Source: Chitinophagaceae bacterium
GTDB taxonomy: Bacteria > Bacteroidota > Bacteroidia > Chitinophagales > UBA10324
Assembly: GCA_016717285.1 (NCBI GenBank)
Contig: JADKFU010000005.1
Coordinates: 1,162,501 to 1,226,500, forward strand
DNA length: 64,000 nucleotides
Direction: 5' to 3'
A model generated the notes under the pieces. The model saw only the letters and a program-made list of their open reading frames with translations, ran no database searches and was not told the DNA's origin. Within the stretch, counting starts at the first letter, position 1, and each line of letters starts with the position of its first letter. This document shows, in pieces, positions 15,310 through 24,879 of this stretch. Position numbers and translations under genes: made by a program.

Positions 15310-18300
15310 TCAAGAAACGTGATTAAGTGGGTTGTCAATGGTATCAAAGTTTTCAATCAGTTGAACTTTCGGAGGGAGCAATTTATACAATACCGGAGTT
15401 ACAAGCCTGGTGAGTAATGTAGAACTGATCAAACCACCGATCAATACCCACGCCAATGGCGCATAAAGTGGAGCATCTTCCAATACCAATGGCGTCAGTC
15501 CGCCGATTGCAGTGAGTGTGGTGAGTATGATTGGTACGAAGCGTGTTTCGCCCGCCTGCTCAATTGCTTTATCTAATTCCATTCCGCGTTCGCGTAAATA
15601 ATTGGTGAAGTCAACCAGCAGAATTGAATTCTTCACTTCGATACCAATAAGTGCTATCAGACCAATTACTGCAACAAATGAAAATGTTTTTCCAACAATC
15701 AGCAGTGTAAACACAGCTCCGATCACGCCCAATGGAATCACTGAAAGCACAATAAATGTGCTTTTGAAAGTTCCAAATTCCAACAGTAAAATGCCGAGTA
15801 TTCCAAAGATGGTAATGATAATGATAGTTCCAAGTCCGGCAAAGCTTTCCTGGCTGCTTTCCACTTCACCGGCAGCCTGGTAACTGTAACCGGCCGGCAG
15901 ATTCAGCGTGTTCATTTTTTGAATTATTTCCTGTGTTACCTCACCGGTGTTGTATCCTGTTTTTACGTAAGATGTTACAGTGATGTAACGGTTTTTGTTA
16001 TAGTGTTTGATTGTGGGAACCGAGGTATTCATTTCCAGTGTTGCCAGTTGTCTGAGTGGCACAAGGTTCCCGGTTACGGAAGAGACATAAATTTTGTCGA
16101 ACTGATCAATAGCAGGATGGTTTTGATCTTTAGGAAGTGTAACGTTGATCTCGTGTTCATCTCCTTTTTCATCCCGGTAGGTACCAATGTTTAATCCTGC
16201 GATACCCAAGCGCACGGTGCGATCAATTTCTGCCACCGGAATACCAAGCAATCCTGCTTTGTCTTTATTAATTGCAACATGCAGATCAGTTTTCAGCGAT
16301 AGCAATGGATTATTAATGTAGATGGTGCCTTCTGTATTTTTCATTAAATCTTCCACCTTAAATGCAAGCGAACGAAGTGTGTCAAGGTTTTCTCCGAAGA
16401 TGCGCATGGCCACAGGTGCTTCAACAGGCGGACCCTGTTCAAATTGCTTTACTTCGATTTTTGCATTCGGATAATTATCGAATTTTCCACGCAGCTCATC
16501 GATAATGGTTTCAAGCTCTTTCATCGTGAGCGGTTGGGTACGTATAAAAAACTGAGCATAGTTGCTCGCTTCATTTTTTGGAGCAATGTTGTAATACACA
16601 CGTGGATTTCCTTTTCCGACATTCGTGAAGAAGGAAGCGATTTCTTTGTGTTGTTGTAATTCCTTTTCCACAAATTGTGCAACACTATCAGTTGCATATA
16701 GATTGGTTCCCAAAGGAGTTTCAATATTTACCATAAACATTGGTTTCTCTGATTTAGGAAAAAGCGAGAATCCGACAACAGGAAAAAGTGCGATGCTGAC
16801 AGCGAAGATTCCAAAGGCGATGGAGAGCGTGATATATGGATGAGCAAGTGCCCGGCGCAGCAATTGCCTGTAGGAACCACTGATCAGTTTCTTGAGTCCG
16901 CGCATGAAAATATTTCCTTCAGGATTGTGATCCTTGCTGAGAATCAAACTTGATAAAAACGGAATAATGGTAAGTGAAACGAAAAGCGAAGCGAGTACAG
17001 TGCTGATGACAGCAATGGGTAAACTGCGAATGAAATCACCCGATCCTTCCGGAAGAAACACGATCGGGAGAAAAGCGAAAATTAAAGTTGCAGTGCAACC
17101 CACTACAGCCAACCCGATTTGTTTGGTTGCTTCAATAGCTGCATTTTTTCTTGAATAGCCATTGCGAAGGAAACGTTCAATATTTTCTACTACCACGATG
17201 CTGTCGTCCACCAATAATCCCAATGCCACCACGAGCCCGACAATTGATAACTGGTTAATGGTGTAGCCAAAAAGATTCAGTAGAGCCAAACCAATGGAAA
17301 GAGAAAGCGGAATGGATATCATTACGATGATAGAAGCACGCCAGCCTAACGGAAGAAGCGTAAGCAGCACCAGCAAGATGGCGATGCCGAAGTCAACAGC
17401 AAATCCGCTTAATCTTTTTGAAACATCATCTGCCTGGTTAAATCCTTCCGCGAATGCTATATTGGACGGCAACGTTGGTGCAAATTGCTCCAGCACGGGA
17501 GTTACCTGTTGATTGATGGCCAGTATATTGGTGCGTTCCTTTTCACTTACCGTTACAAATACAGCACGCTTTCCATTGAAACGGGTAAGATAGTTCTCGT
17601 CTTCATATCCCAATTCAACGTCGGCAATGTCTTTCATGTACACAATTTTTTCAGCCGATGTAAGTACGATTGTATTCTTTATTTCATCCACTGAATTATA
17701 ATCGCCGCTTGTTTTAACATTGAATTTTTTTGCACCCATATCAACGCTTCCACCGGGAATATTTACATTTTCATTTTTAATGGCTCCGAGCACACGCAGT
17801 AATGGAATTTTTTGCTGCGCCATTTTTTCTAGGTTCAGGGAGATGCGCACTTGTTGTTCAGGGTAGCCGCGGACTTCCACTTTTTTTACGCCACTTATTT
17901 TTTCCAGTGATGACTTCAAACGATCGCCTTCATCGTATAAGCTTTTATAGGAAGCGTTTTCGGAAACAAGTGCGATCTGTTTGGTATTGACATCGCTGGA
18001 AGTAATTTTGCGTACATCAAGGCTCAGGAGATCTGCAGGTAATGAAGGACGAAGATTGTTGATTTCGCGCACCACTTCATTGTATTTACTGTCGATATTG
18101 CTGCCCCAGGTAAAATCAACTTCACAAATCATCACACCATCGTCAATGGCGGTGCGGATGCGCTTGACATCGCTCAGTTCATTCAGTTTTTCTTCAATAG
18201 GATCTGTTACCAGTTCTTCCATATCATTAGGACTTGTTCCCGGATAAACCGCAATCACAACAAAAGAAGGGGCATTAAAGGGCGGATCTTCACCTCTTGG

Positions 18301-18396
18301 CATATTGATCAGCGAACTGATGCCGAGTGCCATTACCATCACAAATACAATAATCGTGAACTGATAATTTTTAACCGAAAATTCTGATATTCTCAT
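15310..18396 (-). CDS. RND efflux transporter, inner-membrane pump (AcrB/HAE1-like)
   Basis: 1,028 residues, full length, 12 transmembrane helices and two large periplasmic loops. N-terminus ISEFSVKNYQFTIIVFVM; the helix-4 proton relay shows VDDSIVVVENIERFL with the Asp-Asp pair; the second half has GLIALIGIEVKNSILLVDF. Several features, including MNMPRGEDP-like MPRGEDPPF, match the HAE1 subgroup with lipid or hydrophobic drug substrates rather than CzcA/CusA metal pumps (no methionine relay recognised). Last gene of the tetR-tolC-adaptor-pump operon, 67 bases after the adaptor gene. It drives proton-coupled efflux through the tripartite complex. Confidence 0.95.
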   Translation of the reverse strand: MRISEFSVKNYQFTIIVFVMVMALGISSLINMPRGEDPPFNAPSFVVIAVYPGTSPNDMEELVTDPIEEKLNELSDVKRIRTAIDDGVMICEVDFTWGSNIDSKYNEVVREINNLRPSLPADLLSLDVRKITSSDVNTKQIALVSENASYKSLYDEGDRLKSSLEKISGVKKVEVRGYPEQQVRISLNLEKMAQQKIPLLRVLGAIKNENVNIPGGSVDMGAKKFNVKTSGDYNSVDEIKNTIVLTSAEKIVYMKDIADVELGYEDENYLTRFNGKRAVFVTVSEKERTNILAINQQVTPVLEQFAPTLPSNIAFAEGFNQADDVSKRLSGFAVDFGIAILLVLLTLLPLGWRASIIVMISIPLSLSIGLALLNLFGYTINQLSIVGLVVALGLLVDDSIVVVENIERFLRNGYSRKNAAIEATKQIGLAVVGCTATLIFAFLPIVFLPEGSGDFIRSLPIAVISTVLASLFVSLTIIPFLSSLILSKDHNPEGNIFMRGLKKLISGSYRQLLRRALAHPYITLSIAFGIFAVSIALFPVVGFSLFPKSEKPMFMVNIETPLGTNLYATDSVAQFVEKELQQHKEIASFFTNVGKGNPRVYYNIAPKNEASNYAQFFIRTQPLTMKELETIIDELRGKFDNYPNAKIEVKQFEQGPPVEAPVAMRIFGENLDTLRSLAFKVEDLMKNTEGTIYINNPLLSLKTDLHVAINKDKAGLLGIPVAEIDRTVRLGIAGLNIGTYRDEKGDEHEINVTLPKDQNHPAIDQFDKIYVSSVTGNLVPLRQLATLEMNTSVPTIKHYNKNRYITVTSYVKTGYNTGEVTQEIIQKMNTLNLPAGYSYQAAGEVESSQESFAGLGTIIIITIFGILGILLLEFGTFKSTFIVLSVIPLGVIGAVFTLLIVGKTFSFVAVIGLIALIGIEVKNSILLVDFTNYLRERGMELDKAIEQAGETRFVPIILTTLTAIGGLTPLVLEDAPLYAPLAWVLIGGLISSTLLTRLVTPVLYKLLPPKVQLIENFDTIDNPLNHVS

Positions 18397-18463
18397 GGTG
18401 AATTTTTAAATGACTTATGAGCGGATGTAGGAAAGGAGCGTAAAGCAGGCAATCGCTTGTTAA

Positions 18464-19522
18464 CTATTTTACAGCAATCACAACAGTTGAGTTTGCACTG
18501 AGGTAAGCCGAACCACCGGTAATCACTTCAGTGGTTGTTGAATCGATCGCTGATAGTGCTACCTGGTTTTTTAGGTAGAATGCCACTGTAACCGGAATCT
18601 TCGTGACTGTTTTTTTATCCTGATTGAGTTTATAGACAAAGCCCTTTTTACCTGAGCATTCTACCAAAGCTTCAATAGGAATTATTGACAATTGCATAGT
18701 TTGTGAAGGGGTGAGCTTAATTTTTGCAATCAGTCCATTGGCGAATTTTCTGCTTCCCGGATTAACCTTCATTTCAATTTGAAAAGTGCCGGAGTATGGA
18801 TCTGCCGCATCCGCAATTTCACTCACTGCTCCATTAAAAATTTCTCCCGGATAAGCATCCATACTGACAGTGGCCTGATCACCTGATTTAATGCGCGCCC
18901 ATTCATAATCAGCCACACCAATACGAATTACCCAATCAGTATCTGCCGTAGAGTTGATGATGAACACAGGATTTCCCGGAGCTGCCAGTTCACCTTCGTT
19001 CGCCAGTTTTTTAATAACCGTCCCGTTTTCGGTGGCATAAATGGAGGAATGCTGTTGATTGAATTTTGCAGTAGTAAGATTTTGATTCGCCACTTCAAGC
19101 CCGGTACTTATATTTTGTAATTGTTCAAGCGTTGCCGCATGCTCTTTGTAGAGATTATTCAACCGGTCATAATCACGTTGCATTTTCTCTGCGTTTTGCT
19201 GCGCTTGCGCAACCAAAGCATTTACTTCGGTGAGGTCCAGTGTGGCCAGCAACTGTCCTGAATGTACATTTTGACCTTCATCTACCAGCATGCGCGATAT
19301 GATACCCCCTGTTTTAAAGGAAAGGCGTGCCTCTTTTTTTGAGGTAATGATGCCGCTTGAATTGATTGGTACCGTAACTGCTTGGTTGATTACAGTTGCT
19401 GTTTTTACTGTAATTGTATTTGATTCTTTATTGCTATCGTCGGTGCCTTTTGAAGCGCAGCCGGAGATGGTTGCGGTAACTGCAGTGATAAAAATCAGCG
19501 TGGAAACGAATGAAACTTTCAT
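18464..19522 (-). CDS. RND efflux periplasmic adaptor (membrane fusion protein)
   Basis: 352 residues. Lipoprotein signal ending TISGC (Cys22), so it is anchored in the inner membrane by lipid. Order of domains: lipoyl half near residues 60-95 (SFKTGGIISRMLVDEGQNVHSGQLLATLD), a short helical hairpin (NALVAQAQQNAEKMQRDYD and onward), second lipoyl half (ATENGTVIKKLANEGEL), beta-barrel (IKSGDQATVSMDAYPGE) and a membrane-proximal domain. Lies 21 bases after tolC and 67 before the pump gene. It bridges pump and outer-membrane channel. Confidence 0.95.
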   Translation of the reverse strand: MKVSFVSTLIFITAVTATISGCASKGTDDSNKESNTITVKTATVINQAVTVPINSSGIITSKKEARLSFKTGGIISRMLVDEGQNVHSGQLLATLDLTEVNALVAQAQQNAEKMQRDYDRLNNLYKEHAATLEQLQNISTGLEVANQNLTTAKFNQQHSSIYATENGTVIKKLANEGELAAPGNPVFIINSTADTDWVIRIGVADYEWARIKSGDQATVSMDAYPGEIFNGAVSEIADAADPYSGTFQIEMKVNPGSRKFANGLIAKIKLTPSQTMQLSIIPIEALVECSGKKGFVYKLNQDKKTVTKIPVTVAFYLKNQVALSAIDSTTTEVITGGSAYLSANSTVVIAVK

Positions 19523-19543
19523 GGAATGGATTAATGTAGTTTG

Positions 19544-20902
19544 TTAGAGTTTGTAAATAGCTGCTGCTCTTTCGACATCTGCTTGTTTGATGAGCACATC
19601 CGCATTGGATAGGGAGAGTGACAATTGTGCACCTGTAAGTTGATTGAGCGCATCAGTAAGTTCAATAAGCAATGCGAGATTTTGTCCATAGCGGAGTTGG
19701 GTGATTCTGTAATAGTCCCTGGCATATTCAAGTGCTTTCTGCGAGGCCTGTTGTTTTGCAATGGCTGATTGCAGCTCCAACCGTGCTCTTGTCAGCTCCA
19801 GTTTGAGTTGCTTTTCTGTTTCATCAAGCTGCAGATTCAGACTCCTGACATCAGTTTCTGTTTGACGTACTTTGTTTGTATTCGTGAATCCGCTGAACAG
19901 GTTCCATTTCAATTGCAAGCCACCAAAGTAATATTGTTGTGATTTGTCAAACGTATAATAGTAGCCCTGGTAGCCGACATCAAAGAAGGTACTTAGTTGT
20001 GGAATGGCATGAGAACGGTGTAGTTTTAATAAAATATTATTTTGTTCAATTCCGCTTTTCAATTGCAGGATTTCCTCCCTGTTTTCGACAGATGCCGCAT
20101 AATTAATTTGCGCGATCGTAATTTCATTCAGCATAAGACTGTCTTCTTCAATAGCCATGTTGAATGGTTTGTTTTGAAGGAAGTTAAAATAAGCGGCAGC
20201 GAGTTCTCTGTTGTTAAGTGCTTCGCTATACAGGGCATTGAATTTTTCCAGGTCGGCATTAATTTTCAACACGTTGCCGGGAAGTGCTACATTGTTTTTT
20301 ACCAATGCTTCTGTTACTGCTTTATTATCGCCTAAAAGTTTGGAGGTGTTCGCGTAAATTTTTGCTGCCTGTATGCTTTGCAGGTATTTGTAGTAAGCGT
20401 TTTTGATTTCCTTCACCAACTCACGCTTGTATACATTCACGGCCGCTTGCTGGAAATTGATATCTTCTTTTTTTATTTGCTGATTGTAGAATACTTCTGC
20501 GTTAATCAGCGGCATGGCAGCTTCGAGCCTTGTGGTATGATAATCATTGGGCAAAAACTCCTCTGTTGCATTTTCCACTTGCGGAAAGGAGTTGGAATTG
20601 GTCAGTTGGTTCAGGGTGGTATAAACAGGATTCAGCAGGTCACCTACAGGAATATCGAGCGACCTTCCTCCGCCGGCGTAGGTATAATCTGCCAAAAAAT
20701 TGAGGGAAGGAAGAAACAATCCCCTCGCTTCTTTCAGAGCATACATCGATTTCTGCAATGAAAATTCCTTCTGTTGCAGGGCGAGGTTGTTCTTAAGTCC
20801 TTCATTTACATAATTCTCGAGAATAGCACTTTGTGCGCTGAGGAAGGTAGGGAATAACAGGAGTATCAAAAACCAATGTAAGGAACGATTCATGAATGGC
20901 AT
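19544..20902 (-). CDS. TolC-family outer membrane efflux protein
   Basis: 452 residues with a signal peptide (NRSLHWFLILLLFPTFLSAQ). Two long helical repeats typical of TolC/NodT proteins are visible, with NYVNEGLKNNLALQQKEFSLQK opening the first (written in part) and TDVRSLNLQLDETEKQL in the second, and a C-terminal YGQNLALLIELTDALNQL motif. A second ATG at 20893 would also give a good signal peptide and is a possible start. The 77-base gap to tetR holds a palindromic operator and a -7-like TAACTTTC, so this gene is probably the first of a repressible transcript tolC-adaptor-pump. Confidence 0.94.
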   Translation of the reverse strand: MPFMNRSLHWFLILLLFPTFLSAQSAILENYVNEGLKNNLALQQKEFSLQKSMYALKEARGLFLPSLNFLADYTYAGGGRSLDIPVGDLLNPVYTTLNQLTNSNSFPQVENATEEFLPNDYHTTRLEAAMPLINAEVFYNQQIKKEDINFQQAAVNVYKRELVKEIKNAYYKYLQSIQAAKIYANTSKLLGDNKAVTEALVKNNVALPGNVLKINADLEKFNALYSEALNNRELAAAYFNFLQNKPFNMAIEEDSLMLNEITIAQINYAASVENREEILQLKSGIEQNNILLKLHRSHAIPQLSTFFDVGYQGYYYTFDKSQQYYFGGLQLKWNLFSGFTNTNKVRQTETDVRSLNLQLDETEKQLKLELTRARLELQSAIAKQQASQKALEYARDYYRITQLRYGQNLALLIELTDALNQLTGAQLSLSLSNADVLIKQADVERAAAIYKL

Positions 20903-20947
20903 TTTTTGCAGATGGACGATCGAAAGTTAATTATAGTGTGCATTTGG

Positions 20948-20960
20948 TGAACAGTGTTCA
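20948..20960. promoter_or_regulatory. TetR operator, site 2 (upstream of tolC)
   Basis: TGAACAGTGTTCA is a perfect palindrome around a central G. It sits between tetR and tolC and 45 bases before the tolC ATG. The same motif with one mismatch occurs in front of tetR (21628-21640); I see no other copy in the window. Confidence 0.7.
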
Positions 20961-20979
20961 TATTTATTCGCAAAAAAAA

Positions 20980-21588
20980 TCAGGATTTCATCATGCTCAT
21001 CATCTCCGCCAGTTCCTCTTCCATCAGGTTATTAATTTTGATCTTTTGCATGCTTTTGAACCGGTCGCGGATGTGAAGCGCGGCCAAACCATGTGCAAAG
21101 GACCAGATGGCAATAGAAGCCATGGCCGCATTTTTTGACTTTATTTTTTTTTGTTTGATACACTCAGTAACTACCTCTTCGAGGAAGTGAAAACTTTGCA
21201 TGCCGCAGTCCCAGCTTTCTTCATTTTCAATATGCAGCATTGGAGCACGCATGATGAACATGAGGTCGTAGTATTCCGGATTTTTCTCCGCGAATTTTAA
21301 ATACTCTTTACCCACGCCAATCAGCTTGGCAAAAGGATCTTTTATTTTATCCAGTTTCCTGAATTGCTTCAGCAAAAGTTCAAATCCTTTTTCCTGGATA
21401 GCGTAAAACAATTCGTTCTTGTCTTTAAAGTAGAGGTAAATAGTGGCAGGACTGTATTCTATCTTTTCACCAATATTGCGAAGGGAGGTTTTATCGAATC
21501 CATCCTCAATAAACATTTTGGTGGCGGCTTCGAGGATGAGTGCTTTGCGTTCCTGTTTTTCCCGCTCTTTGCGTTCGGTGATGCCCAT
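20980..21588 (-). CDS. TetR/AcrR-family repressor of the efflux operon
   Basis: 202 residues. N-terminal helix-turn-helix: ALILEAATKMFIEDGFDKTS, then LRNIGEKIEYSPATIYLYFKDKNELF, the hallmark of the family, at residues 15-60. The C-terminal two thirds is a helical ligand-binding domain with DLMFIMRAPMLHIE and a WSFAHGLAALHIRDR helix. It is the first gene of the block and is followed by tolC, adaptor and pump. Matching palindromes in front of both tetR and tolC indicate that it represses itself and the pump genes until an efflux substrate binds (inference from layout and family). Confidence 0.95.
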   Translation of the reverse strand: MGITERKEREKQERKALILEAATKMFIEDGFDKTSLRNIGEKIEYSPATIYLYFKDKNELFYAIQEKGFELLLKQFRKLDKIKDPFAKLIGVGKEYLKFAEKNPEYYDLMFIMRAPMLHIENEESWDCGMQSFHFLEEVVTECIKQKKIKSKNAAMASIAIWSFAHGLAALHIRDRFKSMQKIKINNLMEEELAEMMSMMKS

Positions 21589-21618
21589 TGCTGAATGATG
21601 ATTTTATAAGTAACGGTG

Positions 21619-21651
21619 CAAATATACTGAACACTGTTTATAATTTGCAAG
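21619..21651 (-). promoter_or_regulatory. tetR promoter with embedded operator
   Basis: Reading leftward: CTTG (21651-21648), a 21-base spacer, then TATATTTG (21626-21619), a Bacteroidota-type promoter. The operator-like TGAACACTGTTTA at 21628-21640 lies inside the spacer, directly behind the -7 box, so a bound repressor would block RNA polymerase. It differs by one base from a perfect palindrome and matches site 2 at 20948-20960. Confidence 0.72.
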
Positions 21652-21803
21652 TCTTTGAAAAATTAATTTTTCCACACGGATGGTTGCCGGAAATCAAGGA
21701 GTTATTTCTTCCTGGTCCGGCAGGCAATCCCGTTACTGAGGCCCCGCATTTTATAGGAGCCGCACTTCGAAATTCAAAAATCGTTAATCAATGTTCGATA
21801 TTT

Positions 21804-22754
21804 TTAAAAAATCACCCTGGCCTTCAGCAATGCAAGTGTTTGATCATGGCAGGGAGTTTCAATGCCAAGTTGTTGACCAAGACTAACGACATAACCAGTC
21901 AGTGATTCCACTTCAGTTTTCTTTCCCTGCGAATAATCAAAGTGCATTGAACTATAAGTGTCGAAGGGTAGTTTTTTTATTTTTTCAAGCGTATCTGCGG
22001 CTATTGTTTCCGGCAATCGAATTCCTTTAAACATTCCAATGTCTGCAATTTCCTTAATCAATAACCACAACATGCGGCTATGTTCTTTGTTTTCCAACAC
22101 TGCGCCAATTGGCAAATTAAAAGCCGTGGTCATGGTCGCGATAGGAGAGAGGAAAATAAATTTGGACCATATCACCGGTGTAATTTCCTTCGTTCCTTTG
22201 GCATTGATTCCTGCATTGGTAAAAATGGATTGCAATTGGAAAATAGTTTCTTCACTTGCCTGTTCATCTCCAAAGTACAGTTGATTCCAAATGCCTGTTT
22301 CTTTAACAACACCCGGTTCTACCAGTCTCGTAACAATGTAAGTGCAACCCTGCCAGCAATTTGTGTTTGGAATAAATTGTTGAATGCGCTCTTTACTATT
22401 CACTCCGTTCAGGAGTGGAAGAATGATGGTGTGCTGATCAATGCAAGGCAAAATTGTTTTGATGCTTTCTTCAAGCGCATATGCTTTTGTGGTGCATATC
22501 AAAAGATCAACTACACCAATTTCACTGGCATCATGAGTTATAATTTTTGGATGAATGATTTGGTGATCTGCGGGAGTGATCAGTTCTAACCCCTTTGTTC
22601 GGATGACTTTTTCATTTTCACCACGTGCAATAAAAATTACTTCGATCGCGGAACCGGAAGTGTAAGACGCCGCCAATTTTCCACCATAATAGCCACCTAC
22701 GCCTCCTATTCCCAGAATAGCTATTCTCTTTATTGCAGTTCCTTTGTTTTCCAT
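21804..22754 (-). CDS. 2-dehydropantoate 2-reductase (ketopantoate reductase) family
   Basis: About 316 residues from the ATG at 22752-22754. A longer in-frame start at 22805 would overlap the previous gene's end and precede the dinucleotide site by an unnatural leader. The N-terminal Rossmann motif RIAILGIGGVGGYYGGKLA matches the family GxGxxG. KPR motifs follow: LLICTTKAYALEES, LPLLNGVNSKERI, and the C-terminal domain TPVIWSKFIFLSPIATMTTAF with the catalytic Lys, and SSMHFDYSQGKKTEVESLTGYV. NADPH-dependent step to pantothenate and CoA; family members with other substrates exist. Starts 11 bases after the amidohydrolase gene, so it is probably co-transcribed with it. Confidence 0.88.
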   Translation of the reverse strand: MENKGTAIKRIAILGIGGVGGYYGGKLAASYTSGSAIEVIFIARGENEKVIRTKGLELITPADHQIIHPKIITHDASEIGVVDLLICTTKAYALEESIKTILPCIDQHTIILPLLNGVNSKERIQQFIPNTNCWQGCTYIVTRLVEPGVVKETGIWNQLYFGDEQASEETIFQLQSIFTNAGINAKGTKEITPVIWSKFIFLSPIATMTTAFNLPIGAVLENKEHSRMLWLLIKEIADIGMFKGIRLPETIAADTLEKIKKLPFDTYSSMHFDYSQGKKTEVESLTGYVVSLGQQLGIETPCHDQTLALLKARVIF

Positions 22755-22765
22755 TGATGCATTAA

Positions 22766-24067
22766 CTATTTTTTCAGACTTGCATAGTCGAATACCAAAT
22801 GGCAAAATGCTTTTACGCCTACATCCAGTTTGCTGTCATCAATATAAAAATCAGGTGTATGATGTGGTGCAGCGGTTGCAGGATCCTGACCAACGGGCAT
22901 TCCGCCAAGGAAAAAGAAAAAAGCAGGCGCCTTTGTTCCGTAATAACTAAAATCTTCCGCACCTGTCATCCAGTTCATGATGTGAACGTTTTCTTTGCCT
23001 GCTGCTTTCTCTAAACTTGGCAACATCATTCCCGTTAATGTTGCATTGTTGTTTACGATCAATGTTTTTTTGATAATGGTAACTTCTGCAGTTGCTCCGG
23101 CGGCTTCTGCAATTTTTGTGGCTGTTCGCCTGATCTTTTCATGCACATCTATTTGCATGGCACTGTCGAGTGTTCTGATGGTTCCTTCCATTATTACTTC
23201 TTCTGAAATTATATTATTTCGAACGCCACCATTAATTTTTCCAATAGTAATAACAACAGGTGCCATAGTGAGATCTTCCTGCCTGCTCACAATCGTCTGC
23301 AGCCCTTCAATAATTTGTGCGGAAACCATTATCGGATCAATGCCACCCCAGGGTTGTGAACCGTGAGAACCTTTACCTTTTACTTTGATGATGAGTATGT
23401 CTGCAGCGGCCATCTCCGCGCCACTTTTATATTTGATATCACCGATTTCTGTTTGTGAATTGATATGCAATCCAAAAATGGCATCCACTTTAGGATTTTC
23501 CATTACGCCTTCTTTCACCATCAGCATTGCGCCTCCTTCTTCATTACCCGGAGCACCTTCTTCAGCGGGTTGAAAAATAAACTTAACGCTGCCTGGAACA
23601 TCCTTTTTCATTGATGAAAGCACTTGCGCAGTTCCGAGTAATATTGCAATGTGAGAATCGTGACCACATGCATGCATGACAGGAACGGCATTACCCATGT
23701 ATTCGCCCTTTACCTTAGAAGCAAAGGCCAGACTGTTACGTTCTTCTACAGGCAGTGCATCCATATCAGCGCGTAAAGCAACAACAGGACCAGGCTTTCC
23801 ACCTTTCAGTAATGCCACCACGCCGGTTTTTGCAATGCCTGTTTGTACTTCAAGTCCCAATGATGTCAGATAGGCCGCTATATATTTTGAAGTTTCGTAT
23901 TCGCGATTGGAGAGTTCAGGATGCTCGTGCAGATAGCGACGCCATTCAATTACTTTGGGTAGTATTTCTGTTGCCCGCTGATCTATTATTGCATCCGTTT
24001 TTTGTCCAAATGCTAATGATGCAATGAAAATAAAGCAGGATAGTAGCGTAAGTTGTTGTAATCGCAT
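22766..24067 (-). CDS. Secreted M20D amidohydrolase (hippurate/IAA-amino-acid hydrolase type)
   Basis: 433 residues including a signal peptide (MRLQQLTLLSCFIFIASLAF then GQ). Catalytic-domain motifs: VVALRADMDALPVEE, VMHACGHDSHIAILLG (Cys and His metal ligands typical of the M20D group), FQPAEEGAPGNEEGGAMLM (Glu base), LHINSQTEIG, then the dimerisation domain KVKGKGSHGSQPWGGIDP, and C-terminal MTGAEDFSYYG. Hydrolyses N-acyl amino acids using two metal ions; export suggests peptide or conjugate scavenging in the periplasm. Heads a two-gene unit with the ketopantoate reductase-like gene. Confidence 0.93.
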   Translation of the reverse strand: MRLQQLTLLSCFIFIASLAFGQKTDAIIDQRATEILPKVIEWRRYLHEHPELSNREYETSKYIAAYLTSLGLEVQTGIAKTGVVALLKGGKPGPVVALRADMDALPVEERNSLAFASKVKGEYMGNAVPVMHACGHDSHIAILLGTAQVLSSMKKDVPGSVKFIFQPAEEGAPGNEEGGAMLMVKEGVMENPKVDAIFGLHINSQTEIGDIKYKSGAEMAAADILIIKVKGKGSHGSQPWGGIDPIMVSAQIIEGLQTIVSRQEDLTMAPVVITIGKINGGVRNNIISEEVIMEGTIRTLDSAMQIDVHEKIRRTATKIAEAAGATAEVTIIKKTLIVNNNATLTGMMLPSLEKAAGKENVHIMNWMTGAEDFSYYGTKAPAFFFFLGGMPVGQDPATAAPHHTPDFYIDDSKLDVGVKAFCHLVFDYASLKK

Positions 24068-24155
24068 ATTGAATTAATTTTTATTGAAAGTATTAAAAAA
24101 ATCGGGAGAGCTGTGAAATCCGGAAATGCCTGACAAATCCTTCGTGACTGCAGCT

Positions 24156-24338
24156 TTATTGTTCAAAGATTTTGATAACAAAGAAAAGTACGGCAACAAT
24201 TATAAGAAGGAAGCCACATTTAGTCAGTAAAGATTTTCTCTTTTCAAAAGTGGCGTCTTTTGTCTTAATTAACTTATCAGGAAATGCAATGAATATAAGT
24301 CCCGCAACTAATGGGATAGCAATGTCAATATAACCCAT
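24156..24338 (-). CDS. Small membrane protein, two transmembrane helices
   Basis: 60 residues from the start at 24338; an in-frame start at 24380 (74 residues) would overlap the preceding gene by 37 bases. The sequence is MGYIDIAIPLVAGLIFIAF, a charged loop DKLIKTKDATFEKRK, and a second helix KCGFLLIIVAVLFFVIKIF. No family is recognised. It sits immediately downstream of the 24344-24778 gene, 5 bases apart, and the pair is probably one transcript. Confidence 0.6.
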   Translation of the reverse strand: MGYIDIAIPLVAGLIFIAFPDKLIKTKDATFEKRKSLLTKCGFLLIIVAVLFFVIKIFEQ

Positions 24339-24343
24339 AGCAC

Positions 24344-24778
24344 TTATTTCTTGTCGCTTGAGTTCATCAAAATACTGCATAAATAAGAACCGTTTTTATC
24401 GTGATACACAAATGATAAGTTCGTATTGTTGTCGCGATAAAGTTTATACCTGGAGTCAGTCTTTAATGCACTGAGTGTTGAAGATCTTACAGCATTTTGC
24501 AAGGCCGATGTGTCATAATTTAACTTGTCAGCATTAGTTATGGTGTAGTTGAATTGAAAAACATTGTTGGCCAGAGCAGCCGAATTATCAAAACGTGTTA
24601 TGCTGTCCACCATAATCGGACATTTCTTATTTATTTCATTAGCGGCTTGAATCATCAGCTCGTTTTCAACGGAAGTTTTTTTGGTTGTCATCTTGAGCAC
24701 AAAAAAGAAGAGTATTAAGGATGCGCACACAAGGATTGTTATTCGTGTTCTCTTCTTTTTCTTTATGTTTTCGTCCAT
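24344..24778 (-). CDS. Membrane-anchored hypothetical protein
   Basis: 144 residues: a basic N-terminus (KKKKRTR), one hydrophobic helix (ITILVCASLILFFFVLKM), then an exported domain of about 110 residues, with SVENELMIQAANEINKKCP near its start and LCSILMNSS near its end. Such single-helix proteins with the ANEINKxCPxxVD core are seen in several bacterial groups as hypothetical proteins. Function unknown. First gene of a pair with the small two-helix protein. Confidence 0.7.
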   Translation of the reverse strand: MDENIKKKKRTRITILVCASLILFFFVLKMTTKKTSVENELMIQAANEINKKCPIMVDSITRFDNSAALANNVFQFNYTITNADKLNYDTSALQNAVRSSTLSALKTDSRYKLYRDNNTNLSFVYHDKNGSYLCSILMNSSDKK

Positions 24779-24810
24779 TTATTATTTTGAGTTATGAAAG
24801 ACAGGTCTGT

Positions 24811-24818
24811 CAAAAGTA
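24811..24818 (-). promoter_or_regulatory. -7 element of the membrane-protein pair
   Basis: TACTTTTG on the minus strand matches TAnnTTTG and ends 33 bases before the ATG at 24778. No -33 TTG is found at 19-21 bases. Confidence 0.4.
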
Positions 24819-24879
24819 GCGGCTACAACGAAATGATGGCCTCAGATATTGATCATTGACAGTTGATGCAAAAAGGACA

